64,000 nt of DNA from Sphingobacteriales bacterium (GTDB lineage Bacteria; Bacteroidota; Bacteroidia; Chitinophagales; Chitinophagaceae): assembly GCA_004144185.1 (NCBI GenBank), contig SEFP01000002.1, positions 806,001 through 870,000 of the forward strand. Reading direction: 5' to 3'. The translations under genes and the position numbers were made by a program. Shown here one piece after another: positions 27,686-36,343 of the stretch. The notes under the pieces were generated by a model. The model saw only the letters and a list, made by a program, of their open reading frames with translations, was not told the origin of the DNA and did no database searches. Each line of letters opens with the position of its first letter. Position 1 is the first letter of the stretch.

Positions 27686-29476
27686 TTAAAACCGTTCATG
27701 GATTCCGGACGCACGGGCCACCTGACGGGCAGCAGCAGCCAGGATCACGTCCGGAACGCCCTGCACATAGACTTTGTTACGGGCACGGGTCACGGCCGTA
27801 TACAGCAGCTCACGCGTCAGCAGTGCCATATCTTCTGTATCCGGCAGCAGCACCAGCACGTGTTCAAACTCAGAGCCCTGGCTTTTGTGAATCGTCATGG
27901 CAAAGGCGGTTTCAGCTTCCTGCAGGTATCCCGGCAGCACAGCGCGCACCTCACCCGAAGCATCTTCAAACCAGGCCCGCAATACGCCACCGGCATCTCG
28001 CCGGATGATCCCGGTATCGCCATTAAACAACCCGTGTTCCGGATAGTTGCGGGTCAGGATGATGGGCCGGTTTTCATAGGCACCGAATACCGGTTGCAGC
28101 AGTCCTTTTCTGCGCAGGTATTGCTCGATCGCCACATTGGCTTCGGCCAGACCGCGGGTACCTTCCCGGGTAGCCACCAGCACCCGTTGCCGGCCCAGCA
28201 ACTGCAACGCCTTCGACACATCCGGCTCCTTGATAAAAGCTTCGTATCCGGAAACAAACGTTTCAAATACTTCCTTGCCGGAGTCGCTGTCGATGATAAC
28301 CTGAGGATCTGCGATATCCGTACAAAAGGCTTGCAATGTAGCCGCATCATTCCGGATGAGCGCTTTGCTAAACCGTCCAATACCGGCGTCATCCCGAAAC
28401 CGGTGACTGACCTGCAACCCTACGACGTGCTGATATAAGGGATGCGTCGCTGTTCCACCAATTGCCGATTCCGGAAGCTGCTGGTGCGGGGTTTGAATAA
28501 AACTGTTGATAAACGCACACCGGTCGGCGCTGAAGCGGTTTCCCTCGGGCAGCGCGCTGCACAAATCGCCAAAAATGCTGCCAGCCTCTACAGAAGCCAG
28601 CTGATCTTTATCGCCCAATAAAATCAACCGGGTTCCCGGACCGATGGCCTGTAATAGTTTGGCAAACAGCGCCACATCAATCATGCTGCTTTCATCGGCA
28701 ATCACCACATCGTAGGGCAAAGGCTGCGAAGCCTGATGCTGGAAATACGGCGAATGCCGTTTGGCGCCCAACAGCCGGTGGATCGTCGAAGGGGTCAGAC
28801 GGGCAAAAAGTTCTCTGGTAGTGTCCAGGCCTTCCGGAAACTGCGCACGCCGGAGGCTTTCGGCCATACGCGCAGCCGCTTTACCCGTTGGCGCAGCCAG
28901 TGCAACGCGCAGGTCTGGCTGTGTGGCATACAGCAGCGCCAGGAGTTTGGCTACAGTAGTGGTTTTTCCGGTTCCGGGTCCGCCGGTAATGATGGTGAAG
29001 TTGTGTAGCGCAGCAGTGATCGCCGCCGCCCGTTGCCAGTCGGGAGCCGTAGATCGGGAATCTTCGAAAAGGGTTTGAATAAAGGCTTTCTGGGTTTGCA
29101 GGACCGCCAGCCGTTTGGGAAGCTGTTCCTGCTCTTCGTCCAGAAACTGATGAATGCGCGCTACGCACTGCGATTCATACAGGAAATAGCGTTGCAGATA
29201 CAACCGGTTGTTGTGCAGGATAAACGGCTTCCGGGTATCGGCAGGACTCCCGACCAAAGCCGGGTGTTCAAGAGAACAGCGGCCTTCAGCAACCCAGCTT
29301 CGATAGCGTTCAGGCAACGATTCATCGTTGGCACAAAGCTGATCGGTTGATATGCAAACGTGACCTTCTCCGAGTTTACGGTAGAGAAGCCAGGCATACG
29401 GACGAAATGAATCTTCCCTAAAAAAAGCAGCAAATTGTTGGGCTACGTCAGTAGTAACCGCAAGGGCAGGACGCAT
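27686..29476 (-). CDS. recD: exodeoxyribonuclease V alpha subunit (RecD)
   Basis: The 596-residue 5'-3' SF1B helicase subunit of RecBCD has Walker A IITGGPGTGKTTTVAKLLAL near residue 170, GKAAARMAESLRRA (motif Ia), VVIADESSMIDVALFAKLLQ (motif II), LILLGDKDQLASVEAGSIFG (motif III), and the C-terminal FAMTIHKSQGSEFEHVLVLL and YTAVTRARNKVYVQG (motifs V/VI). An N-terminal RecD-type helical domain precedes the ATPase core. It is first in the operon; 133 bases without a gene separate it from recC, so partial uncoupling or an internal promoter is possible. Confidence 0.94.
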   Translation of the reverse strand: MRPALAVTTDVAQQFAAFFREDSFRPYAWLLYRKLGEGHVCISTDQLCANDESLPERYRSWVAEGRCSLEHPALVGSPADTRKPFILHNNRLYLQRYFLYESQCVARIHQFLDEEQEQLPKRLAVLQTQKAFIQTLFEDSRSTAPDWQRAAAITAALHNFTIITGGPGTGKTTTVAKLLALLYATQPDLRVALAAPTGKAAARMAESLRRAQFPEGLDTTRELFARLTPSTIHRLLGAKRHSPYFQHQASQPLPYDVVIADESSMIDVALFAKLLQAIGPGTRLILLGDKDQLASVEAGSIFGDLCSALPEGNRFSADRCAFINSFIQTPHQQLPESAIGGTATHPLYQHVVGLQVSHRFRDDAGIGRFSKALIRNDAATLQAFCTDIADPQVIIDSDSGKEVFETFVSGYEAFIKEPDVSKALQLLGRQRVLVATREGTRGLAEANVAIEQYLRRKGLLQPVFGAYENRPIILTRNYPEHGLFNGDTGIIRRDAGGVLRAWFEDASGEVRAVLPGYLQEAETAFAMTIHKSQGSEFEHVLVLLPDTEDMALLTRELLYTAVTRARNKVYVQGVPDVILAAAARQVARASGIHERF

Positions 29477-29546
29477 AGACAGTAAGGTACGACCGGTAAT
29501 TCGTCAGACGAAGGTCCGGCGCATAACCATTTTAAAAAGCCAAAAT

Positions 29547-29580
29547 CCGGACTCAGAAGGAATGCACCTTCTGAGTCCGG
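29547..29580 (-). terminator. Rho-independent terminator of hflX
   Basis: A 14-bp perfect stem (CCGGACTCAGAAGG, 6-base loop, reverse complement) followed on the minus strand by ATTTTGGCTTTTT. It lies 30 bases past the hflX stop at 29611. Confidence 0.85.
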
Positions 29581-29610
29581 CCAGGCTGTAAAAAGGATTT
29601 TCGGAACGGA

Positions 29611-30801
29611 TCAGGCTTTGTAAAAATCCGTGAGGTACGGATAGCGCTCGCGGTACTGTTGCTGCACCTTTTCCAAGACCGTTTCGCGCAGCAGGTCGAT
29701 GTTGCGGCGTTCGATCGCGGAGACAAATACACAGGCGCCGGCAGTCTGGTGTTCCCAGCGTTGCTTCAGATCAGTCAGTAGCTCTGCTTTGACTTCATCG
29801 CTCAGGAACTCATCGAAGGTATTCTGTTCGTACAGGTCCATCTTATTGAATACGGTCAGCATCGGCTTATCGCCGGCACCGATTTCACCCAGTGTCTTCA
29901 GAACGGTGCCCATCTGGTCTTCATAAGCCGGATGCGACGTATCGACCACATGAATCAGGATGTCGGCTTCGCGTACCTCATCGAGAGTACTTTTAAAACT
30001 TTCGACCAGGTGGTGCGGTAGTTTCCGGATAAATCCGACCGTATCGCTCAGCAAAAACGGCGTTTGTTCATACACCACTTTCCGGGTTGTGGTATCGAGC
30101 GTGGCAAAAAGTTTGTTTTCGGCAAAGACCTCACTTTTACTGAGAATATTCATCAGCGTGCTTTTGCCGACGTTGGTATACCCTACAAATGCAACCCGGA
30201 TAAAAGTGCCGCGTTCCTGGCGCTGCGTCTGCGATTGCCGGTCGATCTCACCCAACCGCTTGCGCAACAGGGTAATCTTATCTTTTACAATCCGGCGATC
30301 GGTTTCGATTTCGGTTTCACCCGGTCCCCGGCTACCGATACCGGCGCCCTGCCGCTCCAGGTGCTTCCACATACCTCGCAGGCGGGGCAGGATATACTGG
30401 TACTGCGCCAGCTCCACCTGCACTTTGGCCTGGGCCGTTTTGGCGCGGCGGGCAAAGATGTCGAGAATCAGGTCGGAACGGTCGATGGTTTTAATACCGG
30501 TCGCTTTCTCAATGTTTTGAATCTGCGAACCGGTCAGTTCATCATCAAAAATGAGGAGGTTTACGTCTTTGGCACGGGCATATTCGGCAATCTCTTCAAT
30601 CTTGCCCTTCCCGACAAACGTTTTGGCATCGCGGTGCGGCAGTCGCTGCATCACTTTCTTCACGGTTTCAGCCCCGGCCGTCTCAGCCAGAAAAGCCAGT
30701 TCGTCGAGGTATTCCACGGTTTGCACTTCTGTCTGGTTCTTATGAATCAGGCCCACCAGAATCGCACGTTCGTCTTCGTAGTTTGCTTTAAGGTCAATCA
30801 C
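29611..30801 (-). CDS. hflX: ribosome-associated GTPase HflX
   Basis: GTPase that binds the 50S subunit and splits or rescues stalled ribosomes. The 396-residue protein has the HflX N-terminal domain (ERAILVGLIHKNQ, KTFVGKGKIEEIAEYA, LLIFDDELTGSQIQNIEKAT), the linker (RLRGMWKHLERQGAGIGSRG), then G domain motifs: G1 VGYTNVGKSTLMN, G3 DTVGFIRKLPHHLVESFKST, G4 NKMD and G5 SAIE-like VSAIERRNID. All are intact. It is divergent from adk, with TATCTTTA (30827-30834) as a possible -7 box on its own strand. Confidence 0.96.
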   Translation of the reverse strand: MIDLKANYEDERAILVGLIHKNQTEVQTVEYLDELAFLAETAGAETVKKVMQRLPHRDAKTFVGKGKIEEIAEYARAKDVNLLIFDDELTGSQIQNIEKATGIKTIDRSDLILDIFARRAKTAQAKVQVELAQYQYILPRLRGMWKHLERQGAGIGSRGPGETEIETDRRIVKDKITLLRKRLGEIDRQSQTQRQERGTFIRVAFVGYTNVGKSTLMNILSKSEVFAENKLFATLDTTTRKVVYEQTPFLLSDTVGFIRKLPHHLVESFKSTLDEVREADILIHVVDTSHPAYEDQMGTVLKTLGEIGAGDKPMLTVFNKMDLYEQNTFDEFLSDEVKAELLTDLKQRWEHQTAGACVFVSAIERRNIDLLRETVLEKVQQQYRERYPYLTDFYKA

Positions 30802-30851
30802 AGGTCTTCAGGTAATAGGTAAAGTGTAAAGATACCATAACGCGCCACGCT

Positions 30852-30859
30852 TATATTTG
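30852..30859 (+). promoter_or_regulatory. -7 promoter box of adk
   Basis: TATATTTG is an exact TAnnTTTG match 28 bases before the adk ATG. No convincing -33 TTTG is seen at 19-20 bases. Confidence 0.45.
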
Positions 30860-30887
30860 CAGGCTTTCTTTTTCTATTTCTCCAGCT

Positions 30888-31487
30888 ATGTTCAACGTGG
30901 TCCTTTTTGGCCCTCCCGGTTGTGGGAAGGGCACCCAGTCCGAAAAACTCATTCAGCGCTACGGGCTTCACCACATCTCGACCGGCGATCTGCTGCGCGA
31001 TGAGGTATCTCGTGCCACCCCTCTGGGCGTCGAAGCCCGGAAGTTTATGGACAATGGCATGCTGGTACCCGACGAAGTCGTGATTGGTATGATCAGCAGC
31101 CGGCTGGAAGACACACCGGATGCACAGGGCTTTATCTTCGACGGGTTTCCACGGACGGTTGCCCAGGCCGGCGCGCTCGACCGGTTGCTGGAGTTCCGGC
31201 AGGCGCCGATCCGGCTGGTACTGGCGCTGGAGGTTCCGGAAGATGAACTGGTCCGTCGGCTGGTAGAGCGGGGCAAAATGTCCGGACGCACCGATGATAC
31301 CGAAGAGGTGATCAGCAAGCGCACGAAAGAGTACTACGCCAAAACAGAGCCGGTAGCGCAGTATTATGAAGTGCAGGGCAAGCTGCAACGCATCAAAGGC
31401 GACGAATCTATTGACAGCATCGGCACCACACTGGGTAAAGAAGTGGAAAAATTCATTGACCCGGTAGCTGGCACGGCCCGCTATTAA
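30888..31487 (+). CDS. adk: adenylate kinase
   Basis: Catalyses ATP + AMP to 2 ADP in the cytoplasm. The 199-residue protein opens with the P-loop FNVVLFGPPGCGKGTQSEKL, then the AMP-binding HHISTGDLLRDEV, and FIFDGFPRTVAQAGALD, followed by the LID arginines (RLVERGKMSGRTDDTEEVIS). The LID is short, without a zinc-binding insertion, as in the Bacteroidota short form. Monocistronic with its own promoter box and terminator. Confidence 0.96.
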   Translation: MFNVVLFGPPGCGKGTQSEKLIQRYGLHHISTGDLLRDEVSRATPLGVEARKFMDNGMLVPDEVVIGMISSRLEDTPDAQGFIFDGFPRTVAQAGALDRLLEFRQAPIRLVLALEVPEDELVRRLVERGKMSGRTDDTEEVISKRTKEYYAKTEPVAQYYEVQGKLQRIKGDESIDSIGTTLGKEVEKFIDPVAGTARY

Positions 31488-31511
31488 ACTCAACCCCATA
31501 CGATTCAACTC

Positions 31512-31541
31512 AAAAGGCAGCTGGTTTGGGCTGCCTTTTTT
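31512..31541 (+). terminator. Rho-independent terminator of adk
   Basis: AAAAGGCAG, a 12-base loop, CTGCCTTTTTT, 25 bases after the adk stop. Confidence 0.82.
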
Positions 31542-31610
31542 CATTCCCTCCGGCTAAACCGATTTCAGTTTAAAGCAGTCAGAGCCGGATTTTTTCTTCT
31601 CATCCAATCT

Positions 31611-32090
31611 ATGAAGCGACTTTTCCTTGTAGGTTTTCTGGCCTGCTGTGCATCTGCTTACGTGCAGGCGCAACAATCCCTTCCCAATCGCGGAACCGAC
31701 CGCCGGTATCCGCCCGCGCAGCGCCCGCCCGACCGGAACCGGTGCAATGGCAACTGTGCCTGCGGCGGACAGGCTTTTTACAACCAGCCGATGCCCGACA
31801 ACCAGTTTCAGCAGGCGTTGCAACAGGTAGCATCGGAATCCTTTGAAGCCGATAAGCTGCGGACCGCCAGTTACATTTCGGAAATGTCCTATCTGCAAAC
31901 ACAGCAGATCGTGGCCTTAGCCAAGCTGTTTGATTCTAATTCCAGCCGGAAGGATTTTTTGATTGCCGCGTATCCGGCCTGTCTGGATAAAGAGATGTAT
32001 TTTCTGGCCGTGAACACCCTTGACTTTTCGAGCGACCGAAAAAAGGCTTGGGAACGGATCGACCAGCTGCGGAAGACGTCCAAAATCTAA
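31611..32090 (+). CDS. DUF4476 domain-containing exported protein
   Basis: The 159-residue protein has a signal peptide (KRLFLVGFLACCASAYVQA, then QQS), a Pro/Arg-rich linker with three Cys (RCNGNCACGG), and a C-terminal DUF4476 domain of about 90 helical residues: FQQALQQVASESFEADKLRT, QTQQIVALAKLFDSNSSRKD, AYPACLDKEMYFLAVNTLDF. DUF4476 is a Bacteroidota family of unknown function. Periplasmic or surface-exposed. A terminator lies between it and obgE. Confidence 0.87.
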   Translation: MKRLFLVGFLACCASAYVQAQQSLPNRGTDRRYPPAQRPPDRNRCNGNCACGGQAFYNQPMPDNQFQQALQQVASESFEADKLRTASYISEMSYLQTQQIVALAKLFDSNSSRKDFLIAAYPACLDKEMYFLAVNTLDFSSDRKKAWERIDQLRKTSKI

Positions 32091-32193
32091 CTGACAGCGA
32101 CCGGCCGCCTTTGATGCATTCCGGAGGTTCAGGTGGCGGAAAATCATCCGCTGTCGCGTTCCGGAAGCAGCTCTTTTAAGCTACCAACGATAT

Positions 32194-32218
32194 CTGCCGC
32201 ATCTTTGCGGCAGTTTTT
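32194..32218 (+). terminator. Rho-independent terminator just upstream of obgE
   Basis: CTGCCGC-atcttt-GCGGCAG-TTTTT ends only 11 bases before the obgE ATG. The loop contains CATCTTTG, one base off a TAnnTTTG promoter box, so the same bases may end DUF4476 transcription and start obgE. Confidence 0.65.
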
Positions 32219-32229
32219 AATAGCGCATT

Positions 32230-33222
32230 ATGGAGAAAGGAAATTTTGTTGATTACATCCGGGTCTTTTGCAAATCCGGAAAAGGCGGGCGTGGAGCGTC
32301 TCATTTCCTGCGCAATAAGCTTACCGCCAGAGGTGGACCGGATGGCGGTGATGGCGGCCGGGGTGCGCACGTCATTTTGCGGGGCAATGCCCAGTTGTGG
32401 ACTCTTCTGCACCTGCGGTATCACAAAAATATCCTGGCGGAAGACGGACAAGGCGGCAGCAAATCCAACATGACCGGCCGCGATGGGAAAGACATTATTA
32501 TTGAAGTGCCGCTGGGTACCGTCGCCATTGATGAGGAAACGGAACAAATCGAAGCGGAAGTACTGGAAGACGGTCAGGAAGTGATCTGGATGCCGGGCGG
32601 CCGGGGCGGACTGGGGAATGCCAATTTTGCCACGCCTACCAACCAGGCACCCGACCATGCGCAACCCGGCGAACCGGGCGAAGAAGGCTGGAAGCTGCTG
32701 GAACTGAAAATCCTGGCCGATGTGGGGATGGTAGGGTTTCCCAATGCCGGCAAGAGTACGTTATTGTCGGTCCTTTCGGCTGCCAAACCCAAGATTGCCG
32801 ATTATGCGTTTACGACCTTAGTCCCTCAACTGGGTATGGTGGCGTATCGCGATAATAAATCATTCGCATTAGCCGATCTGCCGGGTATCATTGAGGGAGC
32901 GGCCGAAGGGCGCGGATTAGGTCACCGGTTTCTGCGCCATATCGAGCGCAACTCGGTGCTGTTGTTTGTTATTCCATCGGATAGCCCTGATCTGGCGAAG
33001 GAGTTGCAGATTTTATCTCATGAGCTGGAAGAATACAATCCGGAACTGCTGGATAAAAAGGCACTGATTGCCGTATCCAAAAGCGATCTGCTGGATGCGG
33101 AATTGCAGGAAGCCATCCGCGAGACGCTGCCGACCAATATTCCTCATGTGTTTATTTCCGCTGCGACCCAGACCGGCCTGCAGGAACTCAAAGACCAGCT
33201 CTGGAAGTTGCTTACGGAGTAG
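32230..33222 (+). CDS. obgE: Obg family GTPase
   Basis: The essential ribosome-assembly GTPase. The 330-residue protein has the glycine-rich Obg fold at the N-terminus ([76 protein letters not shown]) and then the G domain: G1 [21 protein letters not shown]3 [21 protein letters not shown]4 SKSD, G5 ISAA. It ends after the G domain without the optional C-terminal OCT domain. Its last 11 bases overlap the end of the convergent, frameshifted outer-membrane protein gene. Confidence 0.96.
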   Translation: MEKGNFVDYIRVFCKSGKGGRGASHFLRNKLTARGGPDGGDGGRGAHVILRGNAQLWTLLHLRYHKNILAEDGQGGSKSNMTGRDGKDIIIEVPLGTVAIDEETEQIEAEVLEDGQEVIWMPGGRGGLGNANFATPTNQAPDHAQPGEPGEEGWKLLELKILADVGMVGFPNAGKSTLLSVLSAAKPKIADYAFTTLVPQLGMVAYRDNKSFALADLPGIIEGAAEGRGLGHRFLRHIERNSVLLFVIPSDSPDLAKELQILSHELEEYNPELLDKKALIAVSKSDLLDAELQEAIRETLPTNIPHVFISAATQTGLQELKDQLWKLLTE

Positions 33223-33902
33223 CGCTTCCGGAAGCTACGTGTTTTTGTAGTACCCAGGCGAACTGAAAATCCAGAAAAACGCCCAGGTCGGCACGAGAGA
33301 AATTGTAGTTGAAGACGGGTCCGATGCCACCAGCGGCGCTGAATACCGTTCGCTGTTTGCGTCCGGTGAAATATTGGCCACCAATCATCATCTCTATTTT
33401 GTGAGTGCTGCGAAAGTATGTTTGTACCAGTGGTTGTGAGGATCCAAAAAAGCTACCGCTGCCGGACTCTTCGAATGCCAGCCCCCGACTGCTTAACCGG
33501 TATTTCAGGCCTATGTAGCCACCGCTAAAAGGCCCTTCGTTTTCCGGTTTTTTCGATCTGAAGTAGTGTCTGATTTCCGGGGCCAGATACAGCGCCGGCC
33601 ACGCCTCTCCAAAGTCCAGAAAGGAACTTCGGGAAGCCGGTATACTTCCGTACGGATAGTATTTAAAGGCCCGATAATCACTTCCGGCAAGCAGGTAGCT
33701 GCTGCTCAGGCCACCGCTAACAACCAGATCCAGGCCATCCCGAAGGTGGCATTGGAAACTTGCCCCTGCGTTTGCAAAGCCAATACCCGCTTTAAACAAG
33801 TACGCATGTTTCCGATCCGGAACAGTGGTATCCACCCACAGCCGGCTGTGCCCACGAAACGCGGGTGGTCAGCAGTACTAGCAAGAGCAGGGCTCTGCAC
33901 AT
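33212..33902 (-). pseudogene. outer-membrane beta-barrel protein gene with a frameshift after the signal peptide
   Basis: The long frame (207 codons from a GTG at 33835) is beta-barrel-like: AYLFKAGIGFANAGASFQCH, GGYIGLKYRL, HKIEMMIGGQYFTGRKQ, FNYNFSRADLGVFLDFQFAW. It lacks a signal peptide. One is found immediately upstream in another frame, from ATG 33902: CRALLLLVLLTTRVSWA, then QPAV. Removing one G from the GGG near 33836-33840 joins the two parts as AQPAV-VDTTVPDRKHAYLF. So either the gene is frameshifted in vivo or the sequence has an indel error. The family is unknown; it is probably an outer-membrane or periplasmic protein. Confidence 0.65.
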
Positions 33903-33946
33903 AGACGATAGTTTCCGGAAAAGTAAGCGGTAGGGACTTAAAACAA

Positions 33947-33977
33947 AAAGCGTCTGTGTAGGGTACACAGACGCTTT
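33947..33977 (-). terminator. Rho-independent terminator of the YceI gene
   Basis: A 14-bp stem AAAGCGTCTGTGTA with a 3-base loop. The minus strand continues into TTTGTTTT. It lies 25 bases past the stop at 34000. Confidence 0.85.
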
Positions 33978-33999
33978 CAAAATTAGTAAGGTTAATGAA

Positions 34000-34668
34000 C
34001 TAGCCTTTTCCAACCAGGTGGATGTTCAGATTAACCATTGGGTTGATAAATTTATCGCCCAAGCCTTTATCATTGCCATAAATGAGTCCCCACTGGGTAC
34101 GGTCGATGTTGAAGTTGGCATCGGCCATTACCTCCGTTGGATTCATCGTCACCTTAGCCGGGAATGTAATGCTCTTGGTCACGCCTTTCATGGTGAAATT
34201 GCCGGTAACGGTGTGCGTTGCACCTTTCAGCAGGTTGCTGTCTACATCGGTCAGACCAGCAATGCCGGGCTTTACTTCCGTAATCTGGAAGGTTGAAGTT
34301 GGGTACTTGGCGACTTCAAAGAAGTCCGGGCTGGACAGGTGGCCGGCAAGTTTGGTATTGCCTTCTGCATCCTGATCCAGCGCCTTGATCGACGCCATAT
34401 CAATGGTAAACTGACCACCGGTTACAGCATTGTCGGTAGCCATCAGATTGCCGTCTTTAATCATGAACGTGCCATTGTGTTTGCCGGTAGGCTTGGTGCC
34501 AATCCAACCAACAGAACTTTGGGCTACGTCAACTGTGTAGGTTTTTCCGGCAGCCGGTGTAGTCACTGCCTGGGCATCGGTTGCGTTAGCTTTAGGAGCT
34601 TCAGGGGCATTGTTGCAGGCGGCGAACAGCAACAGGCTCGCGGCGGCAATTGGGAACAGAGAGTTCAT
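34000..34668 (-). CDS. YceI family lipoprotein
   Basis: The 222-residue product has a lipoprotein signal (NSLFPIAAASLLLFAAC, lipobox FAAC followed by NNAPEAPK) and a C-terminal YceI domain (about residues 45-222), a lipocalin-like barrel that binds isoprenoid-type lipids: YTVDVAQSSVGWIGTKPTGK, GTFMIKDGNLMATDNAVTGG, HLSSPDFFEVAKYPTSTFQI, HTVTGNFTMKGVTKSITFPA, FNIDRTQWGLIYG. The early ATG at 34743 would prevent lipoprotein processing, so 34668 is the start. Exact ligand unknown. Anchored to a membrane, facing periplasm or surface. Confidence 0.93.
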   Translation of the reverse strand: MNSLFPIAAASLLLFAACNNAPEAPKANATDAQAVTTPAAGKTYTVDVAQSSVGWIGTKPTGKHNGTFMIKDGNLMATDNAVTGGQFTIDMASIKALDQDAEGNTKLAGHLSSPDFFEVAKYPTSTFQITEVKPGIAGLTDVDSNLLKGATHTVTGNFTMKGVTKSITFPAKVTMNPTEVMADANFNIDRTQWGLIYGNDKGLGDKFINPMVNLNIHLVGKG

Positions 34669-34684
34669 GAGAAAAAATTTGCGC

Positions 34685-34692
34685 CAAAAGTA
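34685..34692 (-). promoter_or_regulatory. -7 promoter box of the YceI gene
   Basis: Minus-strand TACTTTTG matches TAnnTTTG, 16 bases before the ATG at 34668. A TTCCGGAA palindrome (34695-34702) sits directly upstream, in the -7/-33 spacer. Confidence 0.45.
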
Positions 34693-34805
34693 GTTTCCGG
34701 AAAGCAAGTATGCATATCGAAAATCAGCAGACCGATCCGGCAACCTTTAACCCGTCTTTTTGTTTGGAGAGTGTACCTTTAAAGGCTTACGTAAAAACAG
34801 TATTT

Positions 34806-35756
34806 ATGAGCGCAACGAACGACGCATTTGAAGCCCGCATCGCCGCCGACTCGTTTATCGAGCCGCGCGATGCCATGCCGGATGCGTATCGAAAGACCCT
34901 CATCCGCCAGATTTCCCAGCATGCGCACTCTGAGTATGTAGGGATGCTTCCGGAAGGCAACTGGATTTCCCGCGCACCGTCGCTGAAACGCAAAGCGGTG
35001 TTACTGGCCAAAGTGCAGGATGAAGCCGGACACGGGTTGTACCTCTACTCTGCCGCCGAGACGCTGGGCATCAGCCGCGATCAGATGCTAGAACAGCTGC
35101 ACGACGGCACCGCCAAATATTCTTCTATTTTCAATTACCCTACCCTTACCTGGGCGGATATGGGTGCGATCGGCTGGCTGGTAGATGGTGCAGCTATCAT
35201 GAATCAGGTGCCGCTCTGCCGGACCAGTTATGGACCCTATGCACGGGCTATGATCCGTGTCTGCAAGGAAGAGTCGTTTCACCAGCGGCAGGGGTTTGAA
35301 ACCATTATGCGACTGGCGCAGGGCAGCGACGTTCAAAAGAAAATGGCCCAGGACGCGCTCAACCGCTGGTGGTGGCCCAGCATCATGATGTTTGGTCCGC
35401 CGGATGACAACTCGCCCAACACCGAGCAAAGCATGCGTTGGAAAATCAAGCGGTTTACCAACGATGAACTGCGTCAGAAATTTATTGACGTTACGGTAGA
35501 ACAAGCTAAGTTTCTGGGTCTGACCGTTCCGGATCCGGATTTGAAGTGGAATGAAGAAAGCGGTCATTACGATTACGGCGCCATCGACTGGACCGAGTTC
35601 TGGAACGTGGTCAAGGGCAATGGTCCCTGCAACCGGGAGCGGATTGAAGCCCGTCGCTCGGCTTGGGAATCCGGTGCCTGGGTTCGCGAAGCAGCACTGG
35701 CTCATTCCCGCAAGCGGCAGGCCCGTCAGGTTTCTGTTCCGGAACCCGTTGCGTAA
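34806..35756 (+). CDS. paaA: 1,2-phenylacetyl-CoA epoxidase, catalytic subunit PaaA
   Basis: Di-iron catalytic subunit of the monooxygenase that epoxidises the ring of phenylacetyl-CoA in aerobic phenylacetate breakdown. The 316-residue protein contains ferritin-like iron-ligand motifs: [20 protein letters not shown] (E-x2-H) and [20 protein letters not shown] (E-E-x2-H), plus [20 protein letters not shown] and [20 protein letters not shown] typical of PaaA. I chose the ATG at 34806 ([20 protein letters not shown]); the upstream extension to 34710 overlaps the YceI promoter region. A TACCTTTA sequence (34774-34781) is a candidate -7 box. First gene of paaABC. Confidence 0.95.
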   Translation: MSATNDAFEARIAADSFIEPRDAMPDAYRKTLIRQISQHAHSEYVGMLPEGNWISRAPSLKRKAVLLAKVQDEAGHGLYLYSAAETLGISRDQMLEQLHDGTAKYSSIFNYPTLTWADMGAIGWLVDGAAIMNQVPLCRTSYGPYARAMIRVCKEESFHQRQGFETIMRLAQGSDVQKKMAQDALNRWWWPSIMMFGPPDDNSPNTEQSMRWKIKRFTNDELRQKFIDVTVEQAKFLGLTVPDPDLKWNEESGHYDYGAIDWTEFWNVVKGNGPCNRERIEARRSAWESGAWVREAALAHSRKRQARQVSVPEPVA

Positions 35757-35778
35757 CCCTTCGGCAAACTAATTTTTA

Positions 35779-35802
35779 CGAACGCGCCTCCGGGCGCGTT
35801 CG
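35779..35802 (+). terminator. hairpin between paaA and paaB, possible attenuator
   Basis: CGAACGCGC and GCGCGTTCG form a 9-bp stem around a 6-base loop 23 bases after paaA. It is followed by only CTGTTTC, so it may lower or stabilise paaA transcript ends rather than stop transcription fully. Confidence 0.5.
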
Positions 35803-35846
35803 CTGTTTCAAAACCCCTTTCTTATGAATAGGTGAAGGCCTGTTCC

Positions 35847-35854
35847 TACCTTTG
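35847..35854 (+). promoter_or_regulatory. possible own promoter box of paaB
   Basis: TACCTTTG, an exact TAnnTTTG match, ends 4 bases before the paaB ATG, so a transcript from here would be almost leaderless. Confidence 0.4.
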
Positions 35855-35858
35855 AATC

Positions 35859-36224
35859 ATGAAGACTATTTTCCAACGTTACGGCGACTATGGCGATCGT
35901 GAGGCCGCCGGCAGCGCTCCCGATGCGTCTCAGAATACAGCCGCTAAAGAATGGCCGCTGTGGGAAGTATTTATCCGTAGCAAAGCGGGTCTGGATCACA
36001 AGCACGCCGGTTCGCTTCATGCAGCTGATGCGCAGATGGCCGTCGAAAATGCCCGCGATGTTTATACCCGTCGCATGGAAGGCGTCAGTATCTGGGTGGT
36101 CGAAAGCAAGTACATTCATGCGTCTGCCGCAGCCGATTCCGAATCCCTGTATGATCCATCGGCCGATAAAGTGTACCGTCACCCTACATTTTATACCATT
36201 CCCGACGAGATCGGGCATATGTAA
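35859..36224 (+). CDS. paaB: 1,2-phenylacetyl-CoA epoxidase subunit PaaB
   Basis: Small non-catalytic subunit of the PaaABCE epoxidase. The 121-residue protein has EWPLWEVFIRSKAGLDHKHA, GSLHAADAQMAVENARDVYT and GVSIWVVESKYIHAS, the family's conserved blocks. About 30 residues precede the first conserved block (KTIFQRYGDYGDREAAGSAP...), longer than E. coli PaaB (95 residues). It follows paaA after 100 bases containing a hairpin and a promoter-like box, and precedes paaC by 119 bases. Confidence 0.93.
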   Translation: MKTIFQRYGDYGDREAAGSAPDASQNTAAKEWPLWEVFIRSKAGLDHKHAGSLHAADAQMAVENARDVYTRRMEGVSIWVVESKYIHASAAADSESLYDPSADKVYRHPTFYTIPDEIGHM

Positions 36225-36343
36225 ATCACATAGATGAGTACGTAGGCATACCTGATGACTGCCGGTCTCACTCCGGAATAGCATCAATTGAATAGCCGTC
36301 TACGTATGAATCGCTGTTCCTTCACCACTAATTATTAAACGTT

